Assembly (NCBI GenBank): GCA_020846635.1
Contig: JADLDO010000027.1
Coordinates: 142,693-206,692 of the forward strand
Origin: Caldilineaceae bacterium
GTDB lineage: Bacteria; Chloroflexota; Anaerolineae; Caldilineales; Caldilineaceae
Length of the DNA: 64,000 nucleotides
Direction of reading: 5' to 3'
Position numbers and translations under genes: made by a program. The notes beneath the pieces were generated by a model, which did not search any database, was not told the DNA's origin, and worked only from the letters and a program-made list of their open reading frames with translations. Below, piece after piece: positions 1 through 8,933 of the stretch. How positions within the stretch are numbered: position 1 is the first letter of the stretch; the number at the start of each line of letters is the position of its first letter.

Positions 1-1053
1 AAAAAGCACCTGGTCATGCCCCGCAATCTCTTCAAGCAGGTTGAGCAAGACGCGGTTGGCGTGGGGATGCAAGTAGATCTCTGGTTCCTCAATAGCAAAG
101 AGATAGTCGCGCCGGTCGTTGCGTACGTAGTCACACCAGGTCCGCAAGATCGAAACTACCAGCGATCGCTGCATCCCCAGGCCATGTTGATCCAACTCCA
201 GTTCCACCCCGTCATCAATGCTCAAGATACTCTGGGCAAAGATGGCGCGTAGCGTTGGCAACCCGGCTGCCAGTTGCAGACGCACTTGTTTGGGTTGGGG
301 CGTGATCGCAGCCAGACCCTGCGCCAGCCGTTTCTCAAGCGCCACAACCGGTTCCCAGCCCGTGTGAGTCGTCTCGCTGTCAGCGGGCCGCGCCACCACT
401 TCCTGCAACTCTTGCATCAACGCCGCCATGCGCGCAAGCACGTTGTTGCCTCCACTTGTTTGCGAAAGAAGCGCGTCGATCAGGTCGCTCAACAGCCCCT
501 TGCGCTCTAAACTTGCGTCCTGGTTGAGCCCCCGATCCGCCCAGATCACGCGCCATTCCGGCAGCAGTTTTTCAACTTCGGCGCGGTCACGCGGTGTGAG
601 ACGCTGATACAGACCATCCTGCCCCCGCATCAGGCGAAAGCGCTGCTCCGCGCTCCAAACACTCGCCACAGTCAATGACCACCCTGTCTTGGTCGGCACG
701 CAGTGAGTAGTGTGCCACGCTGTTGGCTGCTCGATCTCGCCCACCAACGTCACCTCAATCACTATCGGATCGTCACATTCGCCACCGTGAAAGAGCGCTG
801 CATCCAGCTTCACCGCCGCGCCAAAGAAGGTATGCAGCGCCAGCAGCAGCGTCGATTTCCCCGCGCTATTGGCCCCCATGATGGCACTCAGCATCGGTCG
901 CCGCGCACTCGCGCGCGTAGGCAATCGCACACGCAGCGCAGTGGTGGCCCACTGGATGCGAACAGTGCGCCCGCGTCCACCACCAACCACCTCCACATGC
1001 GCGCAAACCGGCACTGCCCGAAAGCCCGAAATCCGCACCTCACGAACTCGCAT
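1..1053 (-). CDS. OLD-like/RecF-like AAA ATPase, 3' part missing
   Basis: The frame is open from an ATG at 1053 to the window edge (351 codons, no stop), so the C-terminus is not visible. A P-loop GANSAGKST lies at residues 60-68, after a short N-terminal strand typical of ABC/SMC-type ATPases (MRVREVRISGFRAV). Near residues 318-335 the reading is AIEEPEIYLHPHANR, the Walker B/signature region of OLD-family and related DUF2813/AAA_15 ATPases. Those families bind ATP and often carry a C-terminal TOPRIM nuclease; whether one follows cannot be seen here. It lies downstream of two other minus-strand nuclease/ATPase genes. A defence or DNA-repair role is inference; the ATPase assignment is firm. 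Confidence 0.85.
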   Translation of the reverse strand, partial: MRVREVRISGFRAVPVCAHVEVVGGGRGRTVRIQWATTALRVRLPTRASARRPMLSAIMGANSAGKSTLLLALHTFFGAAVKLDAALFHGGECDDPIVIEVTLVGEIEQPTAWHTTHCVPTKTGWSLTVASVWSAEQRFRLMRGQDGLYQRLTPRDRAEVEKLLPEWRVIWADRGLNQDASLERKGLLSDLIDALLSQTSGGNNVLARMAALMQELQEVVARPADSETTHTGWEPVVALEKRLAQGLAAITPQPKQVRLQLAAGLPTLRAIFAQSILSIDDGVELELDQHGLGMQRSLVVSILRTWCDYVRNDRRDYLFAIEEPEIYLHPHANRVLLNLLEEIAGHDQVLF

Positions 1054-1111
1054 AAACCTTCCTTATACTCCATGCTTGACTCAAGTTGCCACGCAAGAGA
1101 AAGTCACACCC

Positions 1112-1171
1112 TGTCATGCCGTAGGCATCTCTCGGGGTTGGCGGTGGCCGAGAGATGCCTACGGCATGACA
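1112..1171. repeat. 24-bp perfect inverted repeat at gene end
   Basis: The arms at 1112-1135 and 1148-1171 are exact reverse complements with a 12-base loop. The right arm runs into the last codons and stop of the DUF2779 gene (stop at 1159-1161). There is no T-run on either strand, so it is not a classical intrinsic terminator. It could be a REP-like palindrome or the relic of a small mobile element. Confidence 0.85.
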
Positions 1172-2637
1172 CGACTATCTGACTCATCACCCCCAAGCAA
1201 TCGCCCCAACGCCTGATGGATCGCCACCATTGCCAGCGTGTCACGGTGACAGTAGGCACGCAGGTTCGCCGCCAGTTCCTCACGCCGCGCGCGATCCTTC
1301 GTCTGCAAAAGCGCGCGCCAGACCGCTTGTGCCTGGTCGCCCCGCTGCACCGCCAGGTCGTCATAGCTGAGTTCGGGCGCAAGCACAGGCAGCACCCGCT
1401 TGATCGAGTTAGAACCTTCAAAGGCCGGGTCCAAATAATCGTTACGAAAAACATCCAACTGATCCCACAAGCGCCCGATCATCCCACGCAGCGCAGCTTC
1501 CTCCCTCGGCAGCAGCCGCGCCAACTCATGCAGCACACCCCGCTCAAAGCGCGCGTTATAGACCACCACCGACCCTACCGGGCCAATATCCTGTGCCAAC
1601 CGCAGCGCCAGAGCCGCGCGCGGATCATTTGGTGTCATGTGCAGATACTCCACATGACGCAGCGTCCCATCTGCCTCAAGCACATGCAGGCTGTATTGAA
1701 AGGGCAATTGCTGGTAGGGGCGCATCCCTTGAAAGCGGGGAACCGCATAGGCATAAGTCTCAAAATCCAAGAAGTAGATCGGATAGTGCAGCGCAGAGAG
1801 CCGCTCACGGATGCGATCATGGGCAATCTCCGCCCGCCCGCTTATCACGCGGCCAATATAGGCCCATTGCGGCGCTGACAACGAGAAATCCGCGGGAATC
1901 TCCTGCACGCGCAAAATACCAAGTTGGAGCAGCGCCGTCAGATTGCGCGGGCTGATACGCGGGATGGTGAAGATCGAATGAGGTGGCACATGCTGCCAGC
2001 AGTAGCGGCGCGCCGGGCAGGGAAAAGGCGTGAAACAATGGGTGCCAATCTCTACATCGGGCATGGTAGATTGGGCCACTTGGCGACGCAAGCCACGCGC
2101 AATCTTAGGCACGCGCCGCAACAGCCGCGCAACCCCCTTTGTCACATCCATTGTGACAAAAAGCGATTCCAGGTGGGGATAGACACAGGTGCTGTTGTTC
2201 ACATGCATCACCTGTACCGCGGCAACCTCGATCCCTTGCCCCGCCAACACCCACTGCTGCACCGCAAGGTCATGCAAGTGGTGGGCCTTCACCCCGGTCG
2301 TGGACTTCACCTCGACCAACGTCCACGCGCCATCCGGTCTGCGCCACAAAATATCACAGCGCACAAAGAGATCATCATGCACAAAAGCCGCCTCAAAAAG
2401 GCATGTCTCGCCCGCAGCCAGCGCCGCTTGCGTGGCGGTTAGCGCCGCTTTGCCCAAGCCAACGATGAGCTTGCCAGTGGGAAAACGAGTGCGCGCCAAG
2501 CGGCCCACTTCGCTCCCTTGCAAAAAAAGTTGCGATTGAGTAGAAGATGCCGCGCCTAACTTCTCCGGCGCACGTTCCTCGATCCACAGCCGCTTCACAC
2601 ATTGCAATCCACTTAAATACTTCGACTTCGTTAACAC
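1159..2637 (-). CDS. DUF2779 protein: Cas4/RecB-like nuclease plus DEDD exonuclease-like domain
   Basis: GTG at 2637 is preferred because the product then begins VLTKSKYLSGLQCVKRLW, the usual start of this family; an upstream ATG at 2706 would overlap the preceding gene by 56 bases. The product is 492 residues. The N-terminal half has PD-(D/E)XK features: RCDIL with D95, LVEVKS with E109/K111, and Cys at 13, 201, 207 and 213 arranged like the Fe-S ligands of Cas4 nucleases. The C-terminal half has FLDFE at 290-293, VVYNARFE near 360 and HRDT near 465, resembling the three motifs of DEDD exonucleases. Family knowledge: DUF2779 proteins are uncharacterised, nuclease-like and occur singly as well as in clusters. 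It starts 13 bases after the stop of the upstream ATPase gene, so the two are probably co-transcribed. Confidence 0.85.
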   Translation of the reverse strand: MLTKSKYLSGLQCVKRLWIEERAPEKLGAASSTQSQLFLQGSEVGRLARTRFPTGKLIVGLGKAALTATQAALAAGETCLFEAAFVHDDLFVRCDILWRRPDGAWTLVEVKSTTGVKAHHLHDLAVQQWVLAGQGIEVAAVQVMHVNNSTCVYPHLESLFVTMDVTKGVARLLRRVPKIARGLRRQVAQSTMPDVEIGTHCFTPFPCPARRYCWQHVPPHSIFTIPRISPRNLTALLQLGILRVQEIPADFSLSAPQWAYIGRVISGRAEIAHDRIRERLSALHYPIYFLDFETYAYAVPRFQGMRPYQQLPFQYSLHVLEADGTLRHVEYLHMTPNDPRAALALRLAQDIGPVGSVVVYNARFERGVLHELARLLPREEAALRGMIGRLWDQLDVFRNDYLDPAFEGSNSIKRVLPVLAPELSYDDLAVQRGDQAQAVWRALLQTKDRARREELAANLRAYCHRDTLAMVAIHQALGRLLGGDESDSRVMP

Positions 2638-2650
2638 AGAGTCCGCAATT

Positions 2651-4453
2651 CTAAGCCGGTTCGTCCCGGCTTGAGTTGGGTAAAAAGGGTAATTGTCGCC
2701 GCACATCCAGCGCCGAAGGGTTGATCAGCGGCGTTATTTGATAGCGTGCAGGGTCATCGGCCAGGTCAGCCTTCGAGGCAGAGCGTGGCTTCCATGCGCG
2801 CATGTCGATCACGTCGATCACCACGCCATGCGTGTGGGCGCGGGCGGTTGCCAGTGCGTGCAATTCACGCATCTGGATTTCATAATGGTTTGTCTCCAAA
2901 AAGATCGGCACATAAATGCCATAGACACAGCGGTCCGATAACAGATAGATGGGCAGTTGAATCCCCAAACCATCCTGCAATTTGGCGCTGGAAAAGAGTT
3001 TGACCTCCACCAGACAGCGAAAATCATGGCCGATGGATAATTTGAAGTCCAAGAAACCACGCCCCGTCTGCGGCTCGCGATCCAGGTCAATGTTGGCGGC
3101 GCGGCACATCGGGCGCAGCCAATGTTTGAGCGCGATCTGAATCTCCTCCTCGCTGCGCAATTGGGGCTGCCCATCGGGCCCTTGTGTCACCAATAGACGG
3201 TAGCCCTCATCCTGCTCGACCAAGTGACGGATGTCGATGAAGAAGCTGCGGATCAAATGAAAGAACTCGCTGGTGCTGCGGACAGGCAGCGCCGCCAATG
3301 CGTTGATCCGCTCGGATGCCACACCCAAACGCTGGGCCATTTCCTCAATATTGGATTCATCCAGCCGCGCCACGCCCACACTCTCTAGCTCGTTGGTGGA
3401 AAGAAGGGTGCTTTGGTAAATCAGCAGCCAACGGCGCAGAAATTCACTGCCTACCGTCCATTCGTCGCCATCGCGCCGCAAATGGCCTAGCTCGTTGAGA
3501 GATTGCAGCAGCAAAGGCAAGCGCGCCGCCTGCCCGGCATCGATCTGCTCTGCCAATTGCGCCTGGGTCACACGCCCCTGCTTTGCCACCATCAACAACA
3601 GTGCGCGCTCAACCTCGCTCAACCGCTGAAAGTCCAGTCGAAAGTAGCCCGCCAGCATGTGGGTCACATCCAAGTCGTCATCCTGAATGGCGCGCAAATA
3701 GCGCCGACCTGTCTCGTCTTGCATAAAGAGCCGGTCACAGAGATGTTGAATCAAATAGGGGTGACGATTGGTGTGGTGAAGAATCTGCTCGACGAGCGCG
3801 TCATCAACCTCCACCTGCCACTCGTTTTGCAGTTGGCGGATCAATGCCGCGGCTCCTGCGCTGCGCAAGGGCCACAGGATCACCATGTGAAAGCCAAAGA
3901 GAAACGGGCTGGTCATCCAGCTAACGCTTTGGTCTGTCAGTTGTGATAATGAACGGGTGGAGACAATAATGGTGCGGAGCTGCCCCTCTTGCAGCGTTTT
4001 ACGCAGCCGCGCAAGCCAGCTTGGGTTGGTCTGGCCGATCTCAATCAAGACTTCGGCCTCATCCACCAGCAGCAAAAGAGTGCGCTGCTGCTGCTGCAAC
4101 AGGCGGCACAGACGGCGCAAAATCGTCGCCGCTTCCCACTGGCGCAGTTGCTCCCAATCGAACTCACAGCCCGCAAAGCGATCCGCAGCTTCTTCGATGG
4201 CCCAGCAGAGTTCCTCGGTCAACTGTTCTGCCGTGGCATGTCCCTGCAAATCCCAAAAAAGCGGCACATAGGATGACTCCGGCTGCGCCGTAACATGCTC
4301 AATCTGGCGCAACAGCGACGTCTTGCCCATACGTCGCGTTCCCACCACCCAAATGGCAGTATCGTGGGCCTGGAGCAGATGTTCGATTAGGCTCTGGCGG
4401 TCGTAGTGCTCATCACCTCGCACCCACCGCCCCACCACGTACGGATTCTGCAC
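2651..4453 (-). CDS. AAA/STAND ATPase with winged helix and C-terminal PD-(D/E)XK-like domain
   Basis: 600 residues. A P-loop GTRRMGKTS is at 38-46, Walker B LLLLVDEAE at 126-134 and a sensor-like STRS at 165-168, as in the archaeal-type ATPase_2/AAA_16 group. A winged-helix-like stretch follows at about 278-345. The C-terminal 130 residues carry a helix with acidic residues near 435-438, GFLDF with D469 and CLVEVKL with E483/K485, the spacing of a PD-(D/E)XK nuclease core. The order ATPase, winged helix, nuclease fold recalls the archaeal ATPase-DUF234 architecture. It is the first gene of the minus-strand cluster. Molecular function is unknown; nuclease activity is inferred from the motif alone. 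Confidence 0.75.
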   Translation of the reverse strand: MQNPYVVGRWVRGDEHYDRQSLIEHLLQAHDTAIWVVGTRRMGKTSLLRQIEHVTAQPESSYVPLFWDLQGHATAEQLTEELCWAIEEAADRFAGCEFDWEQLRQWEAATILRRLCRLLQQQQRTLLLLVDEAEVLIEIGQTNPSWLARLRKTLQEGQLRTIIVSTRSLSQLTDQSVSWMTSPFLFGFHMVILWPLRSAGAAALIRQLQNEWQVEVDDALVEQILHHTNRHPYLIQHLCDRLFMQDETGRRYLRAIQDDDLDVTHMLAGYFRLDFQRLSEVERALLLMVAKQGRVTQAQLAEQIDAGQAARLPLLLQSLNELGHLRRDGDEWTVGSEFLRRWLLIYQSTLLSTNELESVGVARLDESNIEEMAQRLGVASERINALAALPVRSTSEFFHLIRSFFIDIRHLVEQDEGYRLLVTQGPDGQPQLRSEEEIQIALKHWLRPMCRAANIDLDREPQTGRGFLDFKLSIGHDFRCLVEVKLFSSAKLQDGLGIQLPIYLLSDRCVYGIYVPIFLETNHYEIQMRELHALATARAHTHGVVIDVIDMRAWKPRSASKADLADDPARYQITPLINPSALDVRRQLPFLPNSSRDEPA

Positions 4454-4573
4454 GCCGGGTCTCCCCTTGTCCTAACATGCGCCCCTGCGATTCATTCATC
4501 AGTAGGTCGGCAATGTCGGCAAGGTACGCTGGTTACGCCACGCTCGCGGCCAAAAGCAGCGAGTCTAAAACTG

Positions 4574-4655
4574 GGAGAAGCCAGGCTCGCTGCCCCATTG
4601 CCCAACCCCATGCACGAAAAATGGGGCCGGGTGAGGCATCAAGCCTGGCTTCTCC
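4574..4655. repeat. 14-bp inverted repeat, 54-base spacer
   Basis: GGAGAAGCCAGGCT at 4574-4587 is the exact reverse complement of 4642-4655. The spacing is too large for a simple terminator. It may be the ends of a small degenerate element. Confidence 0.6.
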
Positions 4656-5324
4656 GCCTTAGTGAATTAGCGAATCAGCAGTTGTGCGGAGACGAATCTC
4701 TCCTTCTCTCTTACATCTGGAAGGCATCGGCAGCAAAGTCGCAAGGCCATTCGCACTCCGATTGCCCAGCCATCCAGTGATTCGGACTCTAGACCATCCC
4801 GCATTGGGAATGATATTCCAACCTTGAGAAACAATCCCTCCTTACACGCATCTGTTACCGTAAGTACATGAATTCAGATCCGTCCAGCCCAACCCATCGC
4901 AAAAAATTCACTAGCAAAAGTACTCTGAACCGGAAAACAATCTGGTACATCATCTCATGTCACTCTGTTCACCATGTCAGGCCCACATCCTGTTCCATGA
5001 TTCTGCCGCCAGGCTTGTTCAGTCGGACAGGAACGGAGGCACTGGGTCTAGTCTCTCAGCTCGGCGCGCCTCCCTTCTCACTTCTTCCTGCTCGCAGATC
5101 GACCATCTTCGACTAGCCTCCTTTCGTTGGAGCCGCCCAATCGTGGCAGCTAGTGACAGATCAACAATCAAGGGTGATTATCCAGTGTGTTGTGCGACGC
5201 ATCATGCTTACGTTTACATAGTGTAGCGTATTTTCGCCGTTTGTCAATACCCAATTCTTCGATTTAGACAAATTCATTGTTATATGTCTTGATATTCAGC
5301 ATTTCTTTGTGCGTTTCGCCATAC

Positions 5325-5362
5325 ACACTCCCGGAAGCTCGGAAGCTTCCGGGAGTGTTTTC
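5325..5362 (+). terminator. hairpin of the CCCGGAAGC palindrome family, with T-run
   Basis: A 15-bp perfect stem (5325-5339 with 5344-5358) around a 4-base loop is followed by TTTT on the plus strand. It precedes the dehydratase by about 110 bases, so it would stop transcription entering from the left or act as an attenuator. Related hairpins occur at 29861, 44803 and 50097. Confidence 0.7.
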
Positions 5363-5476
5363 GACCATTTCGCATCTCCTACGCAGCCCGCCATTCCTTC
5401 CTCTACTCTCCTTGTGGCATAATCTCCCCACTACCAATCCACAACTCACCTTCACCAGCGTCCCGACGGAGGAGCT

Positions 5477-6619
5477 ATGCGTATCACCGATCTCAAGACC
5501 TTTGTGGTCGGCAATCCCTGGAAGAATTGGCTTTTTATCAAGCTCTATACCGATGAGGGCATCATCGGCTTGGGCGAAGCCACCGGGGGCCTCGCTACCA
5601 AATCAAATCTTGGCGATGTCGAGGAACTACGCCGCCATGTCATCGGCGAAGACCCGCGCCACCCTGAACGCATCTGGTATAAGATGCACAAGGCCCGCTT
5701 CTATGGCGTTACCCTCGGCATGAGCGCCATCGAACAGGCTTGCTGGGACATTTTGGGCAAAAGTCTTGGTGTACCAGTTTGGCAGCTTTGGGGCGGCAAA
5801 CACCGCGATCACCTGCGCGTCTATGGCAACGGCTGGTATAAGTCAGAGCGCAAGCCGGAACTCTTTGCCGAACGCGCCGCAGAGATGGCGGCAAAGGGCT
5901 ATACGGCGCTCAAGTTCGATCCCTTTGGCGGTGCCTACCAACAGATCAGTCGTGAGAGCGAAGATCTAACCGTTGAGATTGTGGCTGCCGTGCGTGCAGC
6001 CGTAGGGCCAAAGGTCGATCTCCTGATCGAAGCCCACGACCGTTTTACCGTCACCAATGCGATTCGTCTGGGACGCCGCCTGGAGGAATTTGACCCCATG
6101 TGGCTGGAAACGCCCGTACGCACCTATGACCTGGCGGGGCATGTAGAAGTGGCGCGCAATATCAAGATTCCCGTGGTCCTGGGCGAAGGCTTTAGCGAAC
6201 TCCGCAGCTTTGCCGATCTTCTGGCCTACCGCGTGATCGACATCGTGCAGCCCGAACCGCAGAAACTCGGCCCCGCTCGCGCCCGCCAAGCCTGTGCCAT
6301 CGCCCTCGCCTACACCGGCCTCGTCGCCTGCCACCAAGCACAAAGCCCCTTCTGCACCGCCATGAATGCCCATCTCCACGCGTCCATTCCAAACTTCCTG
6401 ATCCATGAAAACTTTGATGATTCGATGGAGCCGTGGACGTGGGATCTTCTGCAAGGCGTGCCGCGTGTCGAAAATGGCTATCTCACTGTGCCCGATACGC
6501 CCGGATGGGGCGTTGAGCTAAACGAAGAAGAAGCGGTCAAGCATCCCTATAACGAAGTCTATTTCTTGCGACTCTTTGAAGAAGGCTGGGAGACGCGCCG
6601 CCCGCCTACAACTGTGTAA
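5477..6619 (+). CDS. mandelate racemase/muconate lactonizing enzyme family protein, galactonate dehydratase-like
   Basis: 380 residues, the usual length of the enolase superfamily. ATG 5477 follows a good GGAGGAGCT site. The N-terminal capping domain (1-120) precedes a TIM barrel with K146-x-D148, metal ligands E185 (IEAHDRF, with H187), E211 (LETPV) and E237 (GEGFS), and H286 in ACHQAQSP. The acidic-x-His pattern at the first ligand and the late His resemble galactonate/sugar-acid dehydratases more than racemases. The likely reaction is Mg2+-dependent abstraction of a proton alpha to a carboxylate with loss of water. The substrate cannot be read from the sequence. It stands alone, flanked by hairpins on both sides. 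Confidence 0.85.
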   Translation: MRITDLKTFVVGNPWKNWLFIKLYTDEGIIGLGEATGGLATKSNLGDVEELRRHVIGEDPRHPERIWYKMHKARFYGVTLGMSAIEQACWDILGKSLGVPVWQLWGGKHRDHLRVYGNGWYKSERKPELFAERAAEMAAKGYTALKFDPFGGAYQQISRESEDLTVEIVAAVRAAVGPKVDLLIEAHDRFTVTNAIRLGRRLEEFDPMWLETPVRTYDLAGHVEVARNIKIPVVLGEGFSELRSFADLLAYRVIDIVQPEPQKLGPARARQACAIALAYTGLVACHQAQSPFCTAMNAHLHASIPNFLIHENFDDSMEPWTWDLLQGVPRVENGYLTVPDTPGWGVELNEEEAVKHPYNEVYFLRLFEEGWETRRPPTTV

Positions 6620-6622
6620 CGC

Positions 6623-6675
6623 AAACAGGGGCTGCGCCACAATCTTCTCATGCGGCACAGCCCCCTGTTTTGTGT
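6623..6675 (+). terminator. intrinsic terminator after dehydratase gene
   Basis: The arm AAACAGGGGCTGCGCC and its near-complement ending at 6671 close a 20-base loop. TTTTGTG follows on the plus strand, directly after the stop codon. Confidence 0.75.
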
Positions 6676-7348
6676 ACCTTCCAAGCAACTGCTTCTTTCC
6701 TTCTGCCCACAATCTTCTCAAATAGGCATCGGATGCGCGTTGGCGTGCTCAGGTCGCCGTTTCCCCTTTACGCCATCATTTTGCCCTGCGCGTGTTATTG
6801 CATTGTCAACAAGGGGTTACGCTTTTGTAAACAGTTATTGATTTCCTATGTAATCGTCACACTTTGCTGAATTGTGCGTCTATGGACAATAGAGTCAATT
6901 TGCAACTTGCCTATTGACAAGTTGCAAAGCTTGTAATAATATGTCAACAAAGACAAATTTTATATCATTTTGCAATTCATATTCAACAATAATGTGATTA
7001 CAAGATTAGGAAAAAGAGTTCCCTGAACATAAGGTATATTTCATTACGCCCGTTATCCCTGGGCACTCGCTGCTTTACACGTCCCATCCGTCTCTGCACC
7101 CTCATCTTCTCCAGCCCTGTATTACTCTTTGCTGCTCCGTCCGCATCGGCCTTAAGCCACGCCTGGATAGAGCTTGCTCATTGTGTAGCCACATAGCTAA
7201 GCGGCAATCTCGTTCAGACGCAGGTCAGCCGGCGCTATACCGCACTTCACTGCTCATCTCATCTTCTCCCATCTACCCCAAGCCGGACATGCTTGTATGA
7301 CAGTCTGTTTCTGCTTGTCAACCGGTCCTTGCAGATCGAAAGGATGAT
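6676..7348. other. AT-rich intergenic region with regulated promoter
   Basis: There is no convincing gene in 670 bases. It is clearly more AT-rich (about 6780-7010) than the surrounding coding DNA. It contains the promoter/operator described at 6900-6942, which leaves a leader of roughly 400 bases before the next gene. Confidence 0.6.
6900..6942 (+). promoter_or_regulatory. sigma-70-type promoter overlapped by a 10-bp inverted-repeat operator
   Basis: TTGACA at 6914-6919 and TAATAT at 6937-6942 are separated by exactly 17 bases. TTGCAACTTG (6900-6909) and CAAGTTGCAA (6918-6927) are perfect inverted repeats that straddle the -35 box. A dimeric repressor bound there would block RNA polymerase. 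The gene served is presumably the one at 7349. Confidence 0.7.
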
Positions 7349-8602
7349 ATGAAGGCGAAGTTGTTCTATCCAAGTATCAGAGTTCGGCGACCCAACCAGA
7401 CGCGCATGGCGCGCATCATGCTGCCGCTGCTGCTCCTCTGTCTGGCGCTTACCCTGGCGAGCAGCACTGCGCTTGCCCACGGCATTGGCTATTACCAGAT
7501 CCGCGGCGCACAGATTGGCCCCTACGATGTTCATGTTTGGGTGGCCCCCGGTATGCTGCGCACAGGCGACGTTCATATTGATACCGCCGTCTTTGATGCT
7601 GCCGGCAAACCTGCTCTAGCAACATTCGTGCAGGTAGCCTTTATTCCCCTTGAGAGCGAACTACCAGAGCTTCAAGCGCTGGCGGGCTTGCCCGACCTGG
7701 AATACCCCCACGCACGCGGCGCAACCTTCCGGCTGGAGACACCCGGCAAATACCGGTTGCAGGTAGCCGTCAGCGATAGCAATGGCACGTCCGGCACGAC
7801 CAGTGCCGAGGTAGACGTGGTGACAATGGGCTGGGCAGTCAAGGCAGCGATCTTGGCGCTTGCGTTTATGACAGCAGCAACAGGCGTTTGGCTGTTGATC
7901 CAGACGCGCGCCTTCTGGCTACGCAGCGCGCCCGCGCGTCTGAGCAAGTTACAACACCTGCATATTCGTAGGTTGGGAATGAATAATTATGTTAGAGGAG
8001 GAGTTTCTTTTATGAATGGTGAAGACCTGGCAGTCTATCGCGAGCGCGCCAGCCGCTTCCTGGATCAACTCAATGGGCGCTATCACGCGCCCGCCCTATG
8101 GGCCTACATGCTCGTGATTGTCGCCCACTGGCTGGAACACGTTCTGCAAATCTACCAAATCTATGGCCTGGGTTGGGCGCCAGAGAACGCAGGTGGAATT
8201 TTGGGTGTCTTTTATCCGTCTTTGGTCGAGTCGGAAACCTTGCACTTTGTCTATGACTTCATCCAATGGGCAGGTATTCTCCTCTTCTATCCAGGCTTCA
8301 AGGGCCGCGCCCTCACATGGTGGCAAATTGCATTGGTCGGTCAAACCTGGCATTACATCGAGCATGTACTCCTGATGGGTCAATACCTGACCGGATATTA
8401 CCTCTTTGGCGCGCCGCATCAGATCAGCGTCTTGCAGCTTTGGTTCCCGCGCGCCGAACTTCATTTTGCCTACAACCTGATCTGCTTCATTCCGATGGTC
8501 GTAGCCGTCCATCTCTATCTCAAGCCAAAGCTAGAGATGCTGGCCGCGCTCAAGACCGCGTCTGCTGTTCTGCCGGAAGAAGCAGGCAGTGAAATCTTAT
8601 AG
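7349..8602 (+). CDS. membrane protein: exported beta-rich N-terminal domain plus His-rich polytopic domain
   Basis: 417 residues from ATG 7349, preceded by AAAGGAT. A signal peptide or anchor (20-42) is followed by an exported domain (about 44-165) that ends in a transmembrane helix near 167-190, reminiscent of FixH/YtkA-like copper-related exported domains. After a linker, residues 245-400 form several membrane helices with conserved-looking histidines (AHWLEHVL, TWHYIEHVLL, ELHFAYN). A strong site GGAGGAG stands in frame before ATG 8012 (MNGEDLAVYRERA), so the second half may also be made as a separate protein or the gene is a fusion of two. Function is not recognised; metal or respiratory roles are guesses from the histidines and the neighbour at 8700. 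Confidence 0.7.
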   Translation: MKAKLFYPSIRVRRPNQTRMARIMLPLLLLCLALTLASSTALAHGIGYYQIRGAQIGPYDVHVWVAPGMLRTGDVHIDTAVFDAAGKPALATFVQVAFIPLESELPELQALAGLPDLEYPHARGATFRLETPGKYRLQVAVSDSNGTSGTTSAEVDVVTMGWAVKAAILALAFMTAATGVWLLIQTRAFWLRSAPARLSKLQHLHIRRLGMNNYVRGGVSFMNGEDLAVYRERASRFLDQLNGRYHAPALWAYMLVIVAHWLEHVLQIYQIYGLGWAPENAGGILGVFYPSLVESETLHFVYDFIQWAGILLFYPGFKGRALTWWQIALVGQTWHYIEHVLLMGQYLTGYYLFGAPHQISVLQLWFPRAELHFAYNLICFIPMVVAVHLYLKPKLEMLAALKTASAVLPEEAGSEIL

Positions 8603-8699
8603 ACCGATCCGGCTCACGCCAAAAATGCCGAAGATATAGAGTCTGCCGCTACGACTTCGACAGACCCAACTTAATTCGATAGTAAGGAGGTTTGCGACG

Positions 8700-8897
8700 A
8701 TGGAAGAAGCACAACCGCTAAAGCCTGTGAAAGACGACAAAGAAAATAAAGACAACAAGGACGAAACAGAGGAACCCATGCCCGTCCCCTTTGGCATGAT
8801 GGGTGTTGCCTTCTTGTGCAATGTCCTACAGTATTCCGTCTTTCTCGGCCTTACGATGGTCGTCTTGATGGTGATTCACTACTTCGCGCCATTTTAA
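8700..8897 (+). CDS. small single-pass membrane protein
   Basis: 65 residues. ATG 8700 follows a strong TAAGGAGG site. A lysine/aspartate/glutamate-rich N-terminus (1-27) leads to one membrane helix (about 33-60). It lies 97 bases after the polytopic protein on the same strand and is probably its partner. No family recognised. Confidence 0.65.
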   Translation: MEEAQPLKPVKDDKENKDNKDETEEPMPVPFGMMGVAFLCNVLQYSVFLGLTMVVLMVIHYFAPF

Positions 8898-8933
8898 GAG
8901 CCTGCTAGCCAAGAATGTAACGGCGAGAGATCG

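Larger units (their letters stand above)
4454..5476. other. 1-kb intergenic region without a convincing gene
   Basis: It separates the minus-strand nuclease cluster from the plus-strand dehydratase gene. Short frames here lack ribosome binding sites and family resemblance. It contains an inverted repeat (4574-4655) and a terminator-like palindrome (5325-5362). The AT-rich stretch around 5195-5290 is the likely promoter area for the dehydratase, but no clear -35/-10 pair was found. Confidence 0.6.

Noticed and set aside
4406..5250. Short plus-strand frames in the 4.4-5.3 kb gap
   Set aside because: No ribosome sites, no family resemblance, and they read through hairpins.
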